From: Roseateles hydrophilus | Lineage (GTDB): Bacteria; Pseudomonadota; Gammaproteobacteria; Burkholderiales; Burkholderiaceae_C | Direction of reading: 5' to 3' | Assembly (NCBI RefSeq): GCF_026712245.1 | Contig: NZ_JAPPUY010000001.1 | Location: forward strand, 558,001-622,000 | DNA: 64,000 nt | Shown here: in pieces, positions 1-8,452 of the stretch | Position numbering within the stretch: position 1 is the stretch's first letter | Layout of the letters: each line of letters begins with the position of its first letter | Position numbers and translations under genes: made by a program | The notes under the pieces: generated by a model | Seen by the model: the letters and a program-made list of their open reading frames with translations, nothing else | The model's database searches: none | What the model was told of the DNA's origin: nothing

Positions 1-906
1 GTGTGTCACGCGCCGGTGGGCGCGTGGCGGGGCGACCGCCTGGTGCTGCGCGATGCCGGTGCCTCGCGCACGCTGGCCGGCGGCACGGTGCTGGACCCGT
101 TCGCCCCCGCCCGCTACCGCCGCACGCCGGAGCGGCTGGCGGAGCTGGGCGCGTGCGCGCTGCCCACCGCGGCACGGCGCCGCGAGCGCCTGCTGACGCT
201 GCTGTCCCACGGGCTGGACCTGGCCGCCTTTGCCCGCGCCGAGGGCTTGGCCGAGCCGCTGCAGGGCTGGGCGCTGGGGGATGCGGCCAGCGCCACGCTG
301 ACCGAGCGGCTGCTGGCCACGCTGGCTGACTATCACGCCCGCCAGCCCGACGAGCTGGGCCCGGACGCGGCCCGGTTGCGCCGTCTCGTCGCACCCCGCC
401 TGGCCGAGGCCCTGTGGCGCCAGGTGCTGGCTGACCTGCGCGCCACCGGCCACCTCGCCGTGCGGGGCGCCTTCGTGCACCTGCCGGCGCATGGCGTGCA
501 GCTGTCGGCGGCCGAGCAGCGCATCGCGCAGAAGGTGGCGCCACGCTTGCGCGAGGCCGGTGCCGAGGGCGCCTGGGCGCGCGACCTGGCGCGCGACTGC
601 GCCGAGCCCGAGCCGCTGATGCGCGCCACGCTGGCCCGCCTTGCCCAGCAGGGCGAGCTGCACCAGGTGGTGAAAGATCTGTACCTGGACACCCCCACGG
701 CCACCGCGCTCGCGGCTACAGTGCGCCGCCTGGCCGCGGAACAAGGCCAGGTCGCGGCGGCCGCGTTCCGCGATGCCACGGGGCTGGGGCGCAAGCGCGC
801 GATCCAGATCCTGGAGCATTTCGATCGCGTGGGCCTGCTGCGCCGTGTGGGCGACGCGCACCGGCTGCGGGCCGACTGCGCGCTGTTTGTGCAGGAGCCC
901 GCATGA
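1..906 (+). CDS. selB: Selenocysteine-specific translation elongation factor SelB, C-terminal part (5' end outside window)
   Basis: SelB is the GTPase that carries Sec-tRNA(Sec) to UGA codons marked by a SECIS hairpin. Only the last 301 residues are in the window: part of the beta-barrel region and the tandem winged-helix region that binds the SECIS RNA. The frame is open from base 1, so the first codon here is internal, not a start. The GTPase domain lies upstream. The call rests on the winged-helix-like C-terminus and on the tRNA-Sec gene that begins 7 bp after the TGA stop; selB and selC are often adjacent in bacteria. No selenoprotein gene is visible in the window, so its clients (for example formate dehydrogenase) must be encoded elsewhere. 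Confidence 0.9.
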   Translation: MCHAPVGAWRGDRLVLRDAGASRTLAGGTVLDPFAPARYRRTPERLAELGACALPTAARRRERLLTLLSHGLDLAAFARAEGLAEPLQGWALGDAASATLTERLLATLADYHARQPDELGPDAARLRRLVAPRLAEALWRQVLADLRATGHLAVRGAFVHLPAHGVQLSAAEQRIAQKVAPRLREAGAEGAWARDLARDCAEPEPLMRATLARLAQQGELHQVVKDLYLDTPTATALAATVRRLAAEQGQVAAAAFRDATGLGRKRAIQILEHFDRVGLLRRVGDAHRLRADCALFVQEPA

Positions 907-913
907 GGACTTC

Positions 914-1009
914 GGAGGGGCAACGACACCGGTGTGTCGGCCGGGCTTCAAACCCGGTGGGTGGCGCCATGCGCTGCTGGGTGGGTTCGACCCCCACGCC
1001 CCTCCGCCA
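914..1009 (+). tRNA. selC: tRNA-Sec (anticodon TCA), with encoded CCA end
   Basis: Selenocysteine tRNA. The 8-bp acceptor stem GGAGGGGC (914-921) pairs exactly with GCCCCTCC (998-1005) and is followed by GCCA (1006-1009). The anticodon arm is CCGGG / CCCGG around the loop CTTCAAA, giving anticodon TCA at 948-950, which reads UGA. The T arm GTGGGTTCGACCCCCAC and the long extra arm with GGCGCCATGCGCTGCT match the shape of bacterial selC, which has a longer acceptor stem and a large variable arm. At 96 nt it has the expected size. It lies directly after selB and confirms that the organism decodes UGA as selenocysteine. Confidence 0.97.
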
Positions 1010-1131
1010 TTTGGCATTCATTCGGCGGCTGCGCGGCCCGATCCTGCGCCTGCGATGCTCGCCGTACGCCAGTACGGCTGCGCTGCTCGACGCAGCCTCG
1101 GGCCGCTCGCGGTGCCGACTGAACGCCAAAT
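1009..1131. repeat. 123-bp imperfect palindrome directly after selC
   Basis: Two arms of about 59-60 nt face each other around a 4-nt loop. The outer ends match as ATTTGGC-TTCA-TCGGC, the middle contains CGGCCCG against its complement, and the tip is a perfect hairpin GCCGTAC-GCCA-GTACGGC. The centre of the arms is less well conserved. It fills almost the whole gap between the tRNA CCA end and the next gene, whose start is at 1148. It could be a terminator-like or processing structure for the tRNA, a MITE-like insertion next to a tRNA, or a REP-type element. No coding function is supported. Confidence 0.7.
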
Positions 1132-1147
1132 GCCGAGGAGGGCGTCC

Positions 1148-1585
1148 ATGCTGATCGCCGGTACAGAGCTGCCGGACGACCTCTGGTACTGGGTCGAAGA
1201 CCAGACCTGGGTGCGGCTGCTGCCTGGGGGCGGGGTGCGGGTGGGCATCACGGCGCTGGGCTTGAAGGCGTCGGGCGAGATCTACATGTGCCGGCCGAAG
1301 TCGGTGGGCAGCGAGGTGGTGCAGGGGCGCTCCGTCGGTGTGGTGGAGCTGTCCAAGTCGGTCGTGTCGGTGCGCTCGCCGCTGTCGGGCACGGTGACGC
1401 GGGTCAATGAGGCGCTGGAGACGCAGCCTGAGTTGGTGCACCGCTCGCCCTACGGAGAGGGCTGGCTGGTGGAGCTGGCGCCGTCCCAGCTGCCGCAGGA
1501 GCAGGCCGGGCTGGCCATCGGCGCGGCCGCCGTGCGCGAAGCCATGCAGGCCTGGGCGCGGCTCAACCGGCTGGAGGCGGACTGA
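1148..1585 (+). CDS. GcvH-like lipoyl-domain protein in selenium cluster
   Basis: A 145-residue protein of the glycine cleavage H / lipoate-binding fold. It matches GcvH along its length (WV--QTWVRLLP, VGIT, GEIYMCRP, SPLSGTV--VNEALE, PELV--SPYGEGW), and lysine 70 in ELSKS sits where GcvH carries its lipoyl lysine (ESVKA). The start at 1148 is chosen for the upstream GAGG and because the GcvH homology begins a few residues later. It is not in a gcvTHP operon; the next gene starts on its stop codon. Small lipoate-binding proteins of this kind act as carriers in some bacterial sulfur-oxidation systems. A role in selenium or sulfur handling is inferred from position only. Confidence 0.75.
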   Translation: MLIAGTELPDDLWYWVEDQTWVRLLPGGGVRVGITALGLKASGEIYMCRPKSVGSEVVQGRSVGVVELSKSVVSVRSPLSGTVTRVNEALETQPELVHRSPYGEGWLVELAPSQLPQEQAGLAIGAAAVREAMQAWARLNRLEAD

Positions 1586-1965
1586 TGTCGCGCACCGGCC
1601 TGGCCATCCTGCTGTGGGCCGCCGACCCCGACGAGCCCGCGCGCCTGGCCACGCCCTTCGCCCATGCGGCCGCGGCAGCGGCGATGGACCTGCAGGTGGA
1701 GGTGTATTTCTCGGCGCGCTCGGTGCTGCTGCTGCGCCCCGGTGTGGCAGAGTCGCTGCGCGCATCGGCGCGTTTCGACAAGACGGTGGCGGCCTGGATG
1801 CAGGACGCGCTGTCGCACGGCGCGCGCTTTCTGGCCTGCTCCGATGCGCTGGCCGCGCAAGGCCTGACCCCGGCCGACATCCTGCCCGCCGCGCGCCAGC
1901 ATGGCGGTGCGGTCCAATTCACTGCCCGTGCCGCTGACCCGGCCTGGGCCACCCTGGTGTTCTGA
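1585..1965 (+). CDS. DsrE-family protein
   Basis: A 126-residue alpha/beta protein with the DsrE/DsrF-like layout: an N-terminal hydrophobic strand (LAILLWAADPDEPARLATPFAHAAAAAAM), a middle strand FSARSVLLLRPGV, and a segment with one cysteine (ARFLACSDALAAQGL, near residue 83) at the place where DsrE, TusD and related sulfur carriers hold the persulfide cysteine. The ATG overlaps the previous stop by 1 nt, so the two are translationally coupled. DsrE proteins move sulfane sulfur. Here, between selC and an oxyanion importer, a role in selenium or sulfur relay is plausible but untested. Confidence 0.7.
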   Translation: MSRTGLAILLWAADPDEPARLATPFAHAAAAAAMDLQVEVYFSARSVLLLRPGVAESLRASARFDKTVAAWMQDALSHGARFLACSDALAAQGLTPADILPAARQHGGAVQFTARAADPAWATLVF

Positions 1966-1997
1966 TCGGGCACCGAACTTTTCCCTGGAGATCTGCA

Positions 1998-2867
1998 ATG
2001 AATCTGACTCGAGTCGTCGCCAGTCTGGCGCGCGGTGTGGTGATGTCCCTGGCCCTGGTGGGTGCCGCCGCCCAGGCGCAGCAGGTGCTGCGCGTCACCG
2101 CCATCCCCGACGAGTCCCCCACCGAGCTCGCGCGCAAGTTCGCGCCGCTGGGCCAGTACCTGGAAAGCAAGCTGGGCATGAAGGTCGAGTGGACGCCGGT
2201 CACCGACTACGCGGCCGCCGTCGAGACACTGGTGAACCGCAAGGTCGACCTGGCCTGGTTCGGCGGCTTCACCTTTGTGCAGGCGCACGTGCGCTCGGGT
2301 GGCAAGGTCAACCCGCTCGTGCAGCGCGAGGAGGACGAGAAGTTCCGCTCCGTGTTTATCACCGACAAGGCCAGCGGCATCGCCAAGCTGGACGACCTCA
2401 AGGGCAGGACGCTGTCCTTCGGCTCGCAGAGCTCCACCTCGGGCCACCTGATGCCGCGCAGCTTCCTGCTGGCCGCCAAGCTCAACCCCGACACCGACCT
2501 CAAGCGCGTGGCTTTCAGCGGTGCGCATGACGCCACCATCGCCGCCGTGGCCAGTGGCAAGGTGGATGCCGGTGCGCTGAACATCTCGGTGTGGGAGAAG
2601 TTCGTCGCCGAGAAGAAGGTGGACCCATCCCAGGTCAAGGTCTTCTACACGACGCCCCCCTACTACGACTACAACTGGTCCGTGCACGCCGACATGCCGC
2701 AGGCGCTGCAGGACAAGATCCGCGCCGCCTTCCTCGCGCTGGACCCGGCCACGCCGCAGGGCAAGGAGATCCTTGGCCTGCAGCGCGCGACCAAGTTCAT
2801 CCCCAGCAAGCCCGAGAACTACAACGGCATCAAGGCCGCCGCCGAGAACGCCGGACTGCTGAAGTGA
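1998..2867 (+). CDS. PhnD-family periplasmic substrate-binding protein, putative selenate/oxyanion ABC importer
   Basis: A 289-residue secreted protein with a signal peptide of about 27 residues ending in AQA. The mature part is a PhnD-type (phosphate/phosphite/phosphonate) binding protein: the motifs VDLAWFGGFTFVQA, GRTLSFGSQSSTSGHLMPR and GALNISVWEKF line the anion site in that family. Close relatives near selenium genes are commonly annotated as putative selenate-binding proteins, and the location beside selB/selC supports that reading, although phosphonate or phosphite cannot be excluded. A GGAG-like site (CTGGAGATCTGCAATG) precedes the start. It is followed with a 4-nt overlap by its ATPase gene. 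Confidence 0.8.
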   Translation: MNLTRVVASLARGVVMSLALVGAAAQAQQVLRVTAIPDESPTELARKFAPLGQYLESKLGMKVEWTPVTDYAAAVETLVNRKVDLAWFGGFTFVQAHVRSGGKVNPLVQREEDEKFRSVFITDKASGIAKLDDLKGRTLSFGSQSSTSGHLMPRSFLLAAKLNPDTDLKRVAFSGAHDATIAAVASGKVDAGALNISVWEKFVAEKKVDPSQVKVFYTTPPYYDYNWSVHADMPQALQDKIRAAFLALDPATPQGKEILGLQRATKFIPSKPENYNGIKAAAENAGLLK

Positions 2868-3670
2868 TCCGCCTCGACGGTGTCGACGCCGCCGCGCAGG
2901 GCGGTGCGGTGCCGGTGCTGCGCGGCATCGACCTCGCCGTGGCGGCGGGCGAGCAGATCGCCGTCATCGGCGCGTCGGGCGCCGGCAAGACCACGCTGCT
3001 GCACCTGCTGGCGCTGATGCACGGCCCGCTGGCCGGCCGCTACACGCTGGCGGGCCGCGACCCCTGGACGCTGCCGCGCCGCGAGCGCCAGCGCCTGCGG
3101 GCCGGCATGGCGCTGGCGCCGCAGCAGCCGCCTCTGCCGCCTCGCCAGCGCGTGGCCGTGGCGGTGCTCGCCGCGCGGCTGCCGCGCATGTCGCTGTGGC
3201 GCAGCCTGCGCACGCTGTGGAGCCCGCCCGACGCGGCGCTGGCCCAGGCCGCGCTGGCGCAGCTGGGCGTTGCCGACAAGCTGTGGCTGCGCGTGGACCG
3301 GCTCTCCGGTGGCGAGCGCCAGCGCGTGGGCCTGGCGCGACTGCTGGTGGCTGAAGCCAGCCTGTGGCTGGCCGACGAGCCGCTGGCCGCGCTGGACCCG
3401 ACCCGTGCGGCGCTGGTGTTGGACGTGCTGCGTGCCCAGGCGGCCGAGCGCGGGGCCGCGCTGGTGTGCAGCCTGCACCAGGTAGACCTGGCGCTGGCCC
3501 GCTTCCCGCGCGTGATCGCGCTGCGCGCCGGCCGCATTGTCTATGACGGCCCGCCGGCTGCCATTGGCGGCGAGCTGCTGCAGGAGCTCTACCGCGCGCA
3601 GGACGAGGCGCCGCCCGAACTCGCGCCGCTGCCGCAGCCGGTGCCGCTGCCGCAGGCCATGTGCCGATGA
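2864..3670 (+). CDS. ABC transporter ATP-binding protein (PhnC-like)
   Basis: A 268-residue ABC ATPase that energises the importer formed with the flanking binding protein and two permeases. Walker A GASGAGKT is at residues 36-43, the signature LSGGERQR starts near 147 and Walker B LWLADEP follows near 170, then an H-loop in SLHQVD. The GTG at 2864 overlaps the upstream stop (GTGA) and gives a start just before the first strand, so it is preferred over upstream in-frame codons that would overlap the binding-protein gene. A Pro-rich C-terminal tail of about 20 residues is unusual for PhnC proteins. The next gene starts on its stop codon (ATGA). Confidence 0.88.
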   Translation: MIRLDGVDAAAQGGAVPVLRGIDLAVAAGEQIAVIGASGAGKTTLLHLLALMHGPLAGRYTLAGRDPWTLPRRERQRLRAGMALAPQQPPLPPRQRVAVAVLAARLPRMSLWRSLRTLWSPPDAALAQAALAQLGVADKLWLRVDRLSGGERQRVGLARLLVAEASLWLADEPLAALDPTRAALVLDVLRAQAAERGAALVCSLHQVDLALARFPRVIALRAGRIVYDGPPAAIGGELLQELYRAQDEAPPELAPLPQPVPLPQAMCR

Positions 3671-4518
3671 GCAGCTCGACCCCGATCGGCATGGCCGCTC
3701 CGGCCACGGCGGCGCCGCGTGACCCGGCGCTGCGGCCGCGCATGCTGGCCTGGTTGTGCGCCCTGGTGCTTGCCTGGCCGCTGCTGGTGCTGGCCGAGTT
3801 CAAGCCCTGGATGCTGCTGGACGAGCGCAGCCTGCGCGCCACCGGGCGCTTCCTGGCGGAGTTCTTCCCGCCGCGCGCGGATGCCGAGTTCCTGGCGCTG
3901 CTGGCGCGCGAGACCTGGCGCACGGTGGCCATCGCCACCGCCGGGCTGTCGCTGGCGCTGGTGATCGCCGTGCCCATGTCGCTGCTGGCAACCGCGCGGC
4001 TGTCGCCCAGTGCGCTGGAGGGCCGGCCCGGCCTGGCGCGCTGGGGGCGGCGCGCGGCGCGGGCGCTGCTGGTGGTGCTGCGCTCCATCCCGGAGCTGGT
4101 GTGGGCGCTGGTGTTTGTGCGCGTCGTCGGCCTGGGGCCCACGGCCGGCGTGCTGGCGATTGCCATCGCCTACGGCGGCATGCTGGGCAAGGTCTACGCC
4201 GAGATCCTGGAAAGCGCCGACCCCGCGCCCACGCAGGCGCTGCTGCGCGGCGGCGCCGGCCGGCTGCAGGCGCTGCTGTTCGGCGCGCTGCCCAGCTGCG
4301 CGCCGGAGCTGCTGAGCTACACCGTCTACCGCTGGGAGTGTGCGGTGCGCTCGTCCGTGGTGCTGGGCTTCGTCGGCGCGGGCGGCCTGGGGCAGTTGCT
4401 GGACAGCGCGTCCAAGATGTTCGCGGGCGCGGAGGTCAGCGCCATCCTGCTGGTGTTCATCGCGCTGGTCACGGCCAGCGATGCCTTCAGCCGCTGGCTG
4501 CGGGGGCGTCTCGCATGA
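3667..4518 (+). CDS. PhnE-type ABC transporter permease 1
   Basis: A 283-residue inner-membrane protein with about six hydrophobic segments and the EAA-like loop of binding-protein-dependent permeases (around AYGGMLGKVYAEILESADPAPTQALLRGG). The segment VVLRSIPELVWALVFVRVVGLGP and the C-terminal LGFVGAGGLGQLLDSA are typical of PhnE proteins. It shares these motifs with the next gene, so the two are paralogues and probably form a heterodimeric channel. The start at 3667 overlaps the previous stop (ATGA); a GTG 6 nt upstream is an alternative. It ends overlapping permease 2. Confidence 0.87.
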   Translation: MSSSTPIGMAAPATAAPRDPALRPRMLAWLCALVLAWPLLVLAEFKPWMLLDERSLRATGRFLAEFFPPRADAEFLALLARETWRTVAIATAGLSLALVIAVPMSLLATARLSPSALEGRPGLARWGRRAARALLVVLRSIPELVWALVFVRVVGLGPTAGVLAIAIAYGGMLGKVYAEILESADPAPTQALLRGGAGRLQALLFGALPSCAPELLSYTVYRWECAVRSSVVLGFVGAGGLGQLLDSASKMFAGAEVSAILLVFIALVTASDAFSRWLRGRLA

Positions 4519-5276
4519 CGCCGCGCTGGTCCACCGTCGGCGTGCTGCTGGCGCTGATGGCGCTGGTCGTCGCCAGTTTCTGGTCGCTGGACCTGCAGTG
4601 GGCCGCCTTCCTCGGCGCCGATGCGATGGCCAGCATGGGCCGCTTCGCGCTGGGGTTCTTGCCGCCCGAGGCGGCGCCAGCCTTCCTCGCCAAGACGGGC
4701 TGGGCGCTGCTGGAGACGCTGGCCATGTCGGCCGTGGGCACGGCGCTGGCCGTCGTGGGCGGGCTGCTGCTGGCGCTGCCGGCCGCCGGCTCCGGCCTCA
4801 TGCGCGGCGCTGCCCGGCTGGTGCTGAACATGCTGCGCAGCGTGCCCGAGCTGGTGTGGGCCGTGCTGCTGCTCACCCTGGCCGGTCTGGGCCCGCTGCC
4901 GGGCACGCTGGCGCTGGCGTTGCACACCAGCGGCGTGCTGGGGCGGCTGTTTGCCGAGAGCTTCGAGAACGCGCCGGCAGACGTGGCCCTGTCGCTGCGC
5001 CAGCGCGGCGTGGGCGGGCTGCGCGTGTGGCTGTTCGCCACGCTGCCGCAGACGCTGCCGCAGCTGGCCAGCTACACGCTGTACCGCTGGGAGAACAACA
5101 TCCGCGCGGCCAGCGTGCTGGGCGTCGTCGGTGCCGGCGGCCTGGGGCAGATGCTGAGCTATCACCTGGGCCTGTTCCAGATGCGCGAGACCTGCACGGT
5201 GCTGCTGGCCATGATGGCCCTGGTGGCGCTGGCGGATGCGCTGTCCTGGCGCTTGAGGCAACACCTGACCCGATGA
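4515..5276 (+). CDS. PhnE-type ABC transporter permease 2
   Basis: A 253-residue membrane protein with the same architecture as permease 1, including LNMLRSVPELVWAVLLLTLAG in a middle helix, the cytoplasmic loop around SGVLGRLFAESFENAPADVALSLRQRG that contacts the ATPase, and VLGVVGAGGLGQMLSYH near the end. Start and stop both overlap the neighbouring genes by 4 nt (ATGA), which argues for one tightly coupled transporter operon. The N-terminus lacks the longer cytoplasmic leader of permease 1. Confidence 0.87.
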   Translation: MTPRWSTVGVLLALMALVVASFWSLDLQWAAFLGADAMASMGRFALGFLPPEAAPAFLAKTGWALLETLAMSAVGTALAVVGGLLLALPAAGSGLMRGAARLVLNMLRSVPELVWAVLLLTLAGLGPLPGTLALALHTSGVLGRLFAESFENAPADVALSLRQRGVGGLRVWLFATLPQTLPQLASYTLYRWENNIRAASVLGVVGAGGLGQMLSYHLGLFQMRETCTVLLAMMALVALADALSWRLRQHLTR

Positions 5277-5854
5277 CCATGACTCCTCTTGACGCGCTGC
5301 TGACCCGCTACTCGGTCGGCCCCAAGCACCTCGTCGAGCCCGGGCCGAGCGATGCCCAGCTGGCGCTGATGGCGCAGGCGGCGCTGCGCGCGCCCGATCA
5401 CGCCGAACTGGTGCCCTATCGCTTCAAGCTGGTGCGCGGCGCCGCAAAGCAGGGCATGGCCGACCTGTTTGCGCACGCGGCCCGCGCCGCCGGCAAGGAT
5501 GAGGCCGGTGCCGCGCTCGATGCCGAGCGGGCGCTGCGCCCGCCGCTGACGGTGGCTGTCGTCGCCCGCATCGACCTGGGCCACCCGCAGGTGCCGGCGC
5601 ACGAGCAATGGGCGGCGGTCGGCGGCGCGATTGCGAACTTCCTGTCTGCGGCCCATGCGCTGGGCTTTGCCGGCAAGATGCTCAGCGGCGCCAAGGTGCG
5701 CCAGCCCGCCATTGCGGCCGCCTTCTGCGCGCCCGGCGAGACGCTGGTGGGCTGGATTGCGCTGGGTACACCGGCCCGCCAGCCGGCCGGCCCGGCCCGC
5801 AAACCCGAGGCCGGGCAGGTGCTGATCGACTGGCACCCGCCTTGCAACACCTAG
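5273..5854 (+). CDS. Nitroreductase family protein, YdjA-like
   Basis: A 193-residue single-domain FMN nitroreductase. The RAPDH segment near residue 39 and the C-terminal LVGWIALGTP match E. coli YdjA, a minimal NAD(P)H nitroreductase of about 183 residues. In E. coli ydjA lies next to selD, so the link to selenium genes recurs here at the end of the importer operon. A role in reducing the imported oxyanion is a guess. The chosen ATG overlaps the permease stop; a second ATG lies 6 nt downstream. A gap of 108 bp without recognisable genes separates it from ureA. Confidence 0.85.
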   Translation: MTMTPLDALLTRYSVGPKHLVEPGPSDAQLALMAQAALRAPDHAELVPYRFKLVRGAAKQGMADLFAHAARAAGKDEAGAALDAERALRPPLTVAVVARIDLGHPQVPAHEQWAAVGGAIANFLSAAHALGFAGKMLSGAKVRQPAIAAAFCAPGETLVGWIALGTPARQPAGPARKPEAGQVLIDWHPPCNT

Positions 5855-5962
5855 GCAAGACACGCCGACACACGGGCCCCGAGAGACGGCACTCACCCCC
5901 CCCTGGGTTCGGCCGGCCTGTGCGGCCGCACGTGCTAACTGAATTGAATCGAGCAAAGCGAG

Positions 5963-6265
5963 ATGGAACTGACACCCCGTGAGAAGGACAAGCTTCTCCT
6001 CTTCACCGCCGCCTTGCTGGCCGAGCGCCGCAAGGCCCGCGGCCTGAAGCTCAACTACCCCGAGGCCGTGGCGTTGATCAGCGCCGCGATCCTCGAAGGC
6101 GCCCGTGACGGCAAGACCGTGGCCGAGCTGATGAGCGACGGCCGCACCGTGCTGACCCGCGACGACGTCATGGACGGCATCGCCGAAATGATCCCCGAGA
6201 TCCAGGTCGAGGCCACCTTTCCGGACGGCACCAAGCTCGTCACCGTTCACCAACCGATCCCCTGA
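5963..6265 (+). CDS. ureA: Urease subunit gamma
   Basis: The 100-residue gamma subunit of the nickel urease that hydrolyses urea to ammonia and carbamate. It begins [20 protein letters not shown] and contains [12 protein letters not shown] and the conserved C-terminus [19 protein letters not shown], at the normal length for a three-subunit bacterial urease. A GAG-rich ribosome-binding site (AGCGAG) lies before the ATG. It opens the structural part of the urease cluster; its stop overlaps the start of a 55-codon gene rather than ureB. Confidence 0.97.
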   Translation: MELTPREKDKLLLFTAALLAERRKARGLKLNYPEAVALISAAILEGARDGKTVAELMSDGRTVLTRDDVMDGIAEMIPEIQVEATFPDGTKLVTVHQPIP

Positions 6266-6432
6266 TGCCCATGCGCGCTCTTACCCTGCTTCTGCTCACC
6301 GCCCCCGCGCTCGCCCATGAGGGCCATGGCCCGCAAGGTCCGCACCTGCATGGCTGGGACGGCCTGGGAACGCTGGCCCTGGTGGCCGCGGCCGGCGTGG
6401 CGATCTGGTGGTTCACCAAGGGTCGCAAGTGA
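6265..6432 (+). CDS. Small His-rich membrane peptide inside the urease operon
   Basis: A 55-codon frame fills the gap between ureA and ureB exactly: its ATG overlaps the ureA stop (TGATG) and its TGA overlaps the ureB start (TGATG). The product begins with a signal-like hydrophobic stretch ending ALA, followed by a His-rich segment [14 protein letters not shown] (4 His), then a transmembrane helix ([16 protein letters not shown]) and a short basic tail TKGRK. The translational coupling on both sides argues that it is real. The histidines suggest nickel or other metal binding at the outer face of the membrane. I do not know a named family for it. Confidence 0.75.
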   Translation: MPMRALTLLLLTAPALAHEGHGPQGPHLHGWDGLGTLALVAAAGVAIWWFTKGRK

Positions 6433-6737
6433 TGATTCCCGGCGAACTGATCACCGCCGAGGGCGAGCATGAGCTCAACCCTGGCCGCCGCACGCTGACC
6501 GTCAAGGTCGCCAACGTCGGCACGCGGCCCATCCAGGTGGGCTCGCACTACCACTTCGCCGAAACCAACGCGGCGCTGTCCTTCGACCGCGACGCCGCGC
6601 GCGGCATGCGCCTCAACATCTGCAGCGGCACGGCCGTGCGCTTCGAGCCCGGGCAGACGCGCACCGTCGAGCTCGTTGATCTGGCCGGTGACCGCATGGT
6701 CTACGGCTTCCGCGGCCTCGTCCAAGGCAAGCTATGA
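6432..6737 (+). CDS. ureB: Urease subunit beta
   Basis: The 101-residue beta subunit of urease. It starts [19 protein letters not shown] and carries the family segments [21 protein letters not shown] and [19 protein letters not shown]. The ATG at 6432 overlaps the stop of the small upstream gene and gives the canonical N-terminus, so the longer in-frame extension upstream is rejected. Its stop overlaps the ureC start (ATGA). Confidence 0.97.
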   Translation: MIPGELITAEGEHELNPGRRTLTVKVANVGTRPIQVGSHYHFAETNAALSFDRDAARGMRLNICSGTAVRFEPGQTRTVELVDLAGDRMVYGFRGLVQGKL

Positions 6738-8452
6738 AAATCAGCCGTCGTGCCTATGCCGAGATGCTCGGCCCCACCGTCGGCGACAAGCTGCGCCTGG
6801 CCGACACCGCCCTCATCATCGAGATCGAGCAAGACCTGACGCTGCGCGCGGGCGGCTACGGTGAAGAGGTGAAGTTCGGCGGTGGCAAGACCGTGCGCGA
6901 CGGCATGGGCCAGTCCCAGCGCCCGAACGGCCCCGACGCCGGTGACGCGGTCGACACCGTCATCACCAACGCCGTCATCCTGGACCACTGGGGCATCGTC
7001 AAGGCCGACATCGGCCTGCGCGGCTGCCGCATCGCGGCCATCGGCAAGGCCGGCAACCCGGATGTGCAGCCCGGGGTGGACATCGTCATCGGCCCGGGCA
7101 CCGAGATCATCGCGGGCGAGGGCTTCATCGTGACGCCCGGCGCCATCGACACCCACATCCACTTCATCTGCCCGCAGCAGATCGAAGAGGCCTTGATGAG
7201 CGGCGTGACCACCATGATCGGCGGCGGCACCGGCCCCGCCACCGGCACGCTGGCCACCACCTGCACGCCCGGGCCGCACCACATTGGCACCATGCTGAAG
7301 GCGGCCGACGCCTTCCCGATGAACCTGGGCTTCCTCGGCAAGGGCAACGCCAGCCGGCCCGCGGCGCTGATGCAGCAGATCGACGCCGGTGCCATCGGCC
7401 TGAAGTTGCACGAGGACTGGGGCACCACGCCCGCGGCCATCGACAACTGCCTGAGCGTGGCCGAGTTGACCGACACGCAGGTCGCCATCCACACCGACAC
7501 GCTCAACGAGAGCGGCTTCGTGGAAGACACCATCGCCGCCTTCAAGGGCCGGACCATCCACAGTTTCCACACCGAGGGCGCGGGCGGCGGCCATGCGCCG
7601 GACATCATGAAGGTGGTGGGCTTGCCCGAAGTGCTGCCCAGCTCCACCAACCCGACGCGGCCGTTCACCGTCAACACGCTGGACGAGCACCTCGACATGC
7701 TGATGGTGTGCCACCACCTGGACGCGGGCATCGCCGAGGACCTGGCCTTCGCCGAGAGCCGCATCCGCCGCGAGACGATCGCGGCCGAAGACATCCTGCA
7801 CGACCTCGGCGCCATCAGCATGTTCTCGTCCGACTCGCAGGCCATGGGCCGCGTGGGCGAGGTGTCGCTGCGCTGCTGGCAGACCGCGCACAAGATGAAG
7901 GTGCAGCGCGGCTCACTGCCGGGTGACGGTGCCGGCAACGACAACGCGCGCGTGAAGCGCTACCTGGCCAAGCTCGCCATCAACCCCGCGCTGGCCCACG
8001 GCATCAGCCACGAAGTCGGCTCCATCGAAGTCGGCAAGTGGGCCGACCTCGTGCTGTGGAAGCCTGCCTTCTTCGGCGTGAAGCCCGCGCTGATCCTGAA
8101 AGGCGGCTTCATCGCCGCCGCCGCGATGGGCGACCCGAATGCCAGCATCCCCACGCCACAGCCGGTGCACTACCGGCCGATGTTCGGCGCGTTCGGCGGC
8201 GCGCTGGCGCAAGGCTCGCTGACCTTCGTCAGCCAGTCGGGTCAGGCGCACGCTGGGAAGCTGGGGTTGTCCAAGACCCTCGTGCCGGTGCATGGCTGCC
8301 GCTCGGTCAAGAAGTCCGACATGGTGCTGAACAACTACCTGCCGACGATGGAGATCGACGCCCAGACCTACGAGGTGCGGGCGGACGGCGTGCTGCTGAC
8401 CTGCGAGCCGGCGAATGAGTTGCCGATGGCGCAGCGGTACTTCCTGTTCTGA
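6734..8452 (+). CDS. ureC: Urease subunit alpha (catalytic)
   Basis: The 572-residue catalytic subunit holding the binuclear nickel site. Visible ligands are His141 and His143 in DTHIHF, the carbamylated Lys224 in GLKLHEDWG, a His pair in [13 protein letters not shown] and [15 protein letters not shown], the flap MVCHHLD, and the Asp of [15 protein letters not shown]. Length is normal (about 567-573). The gene closes the structural block; no accessory gene follows directly, as ureE lies 9.7 kb downstream. Confidence 0.98.
   Translation: MKISRRAYAEMLGPTVGDKLRLADTALIIEIEQDLTLRAGGYGEEVKFGGGKTVRDGMGQSQRPNGPDAGDAVDTVITNAVILDHWGIVKADIGLRGCRIAAIGKAGNPDVQPGVDIVIGPGTEIIAGEGFIVTPGAIDTHIHFICPQQIEEALMSGVTTMIGGGTGPATGTLATTCTPGPHHIGTMLKAADAFPMNLGFLGKGNASRPAALMQQIDAGAIGLKLHEDWGTTPAAIDNCLSVAELTDTQVAIHTDTLNESGFVEDTIAAFKGRTIHSFHTEGAGGGHAPDIMKVVGLPEVLPSSTNPTRPFTVNTLDEHLDMLMVCHHLDAGIAEDLAFAESRIRRETIAAEDILHDLGAISMFSSDSQAMGRVGEVSLRCWQTAHKMKVQRGSLPGDGAGNDNARVKRYLAKLAINPALAHGISHEVGSIEVGKWADLVLWKPAFFGVKPALILKGGFIAAAAMGDPNASIPTPQPVHYRPMFGAFGGALAQGSLTFVSQSGQAHAGKLGLSKTLVPVHGCRSVKKSDMVLNNYLPTMEIDAQTYEVRADGVLLTCEPANELPMAQRYFLF

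Noticed and set aside
1010-1147. A short peptide gene between selC and the GcvH-like gene
   Set aside because: The sequence is one long inverted repeat and the frames through it have no protein-like features.
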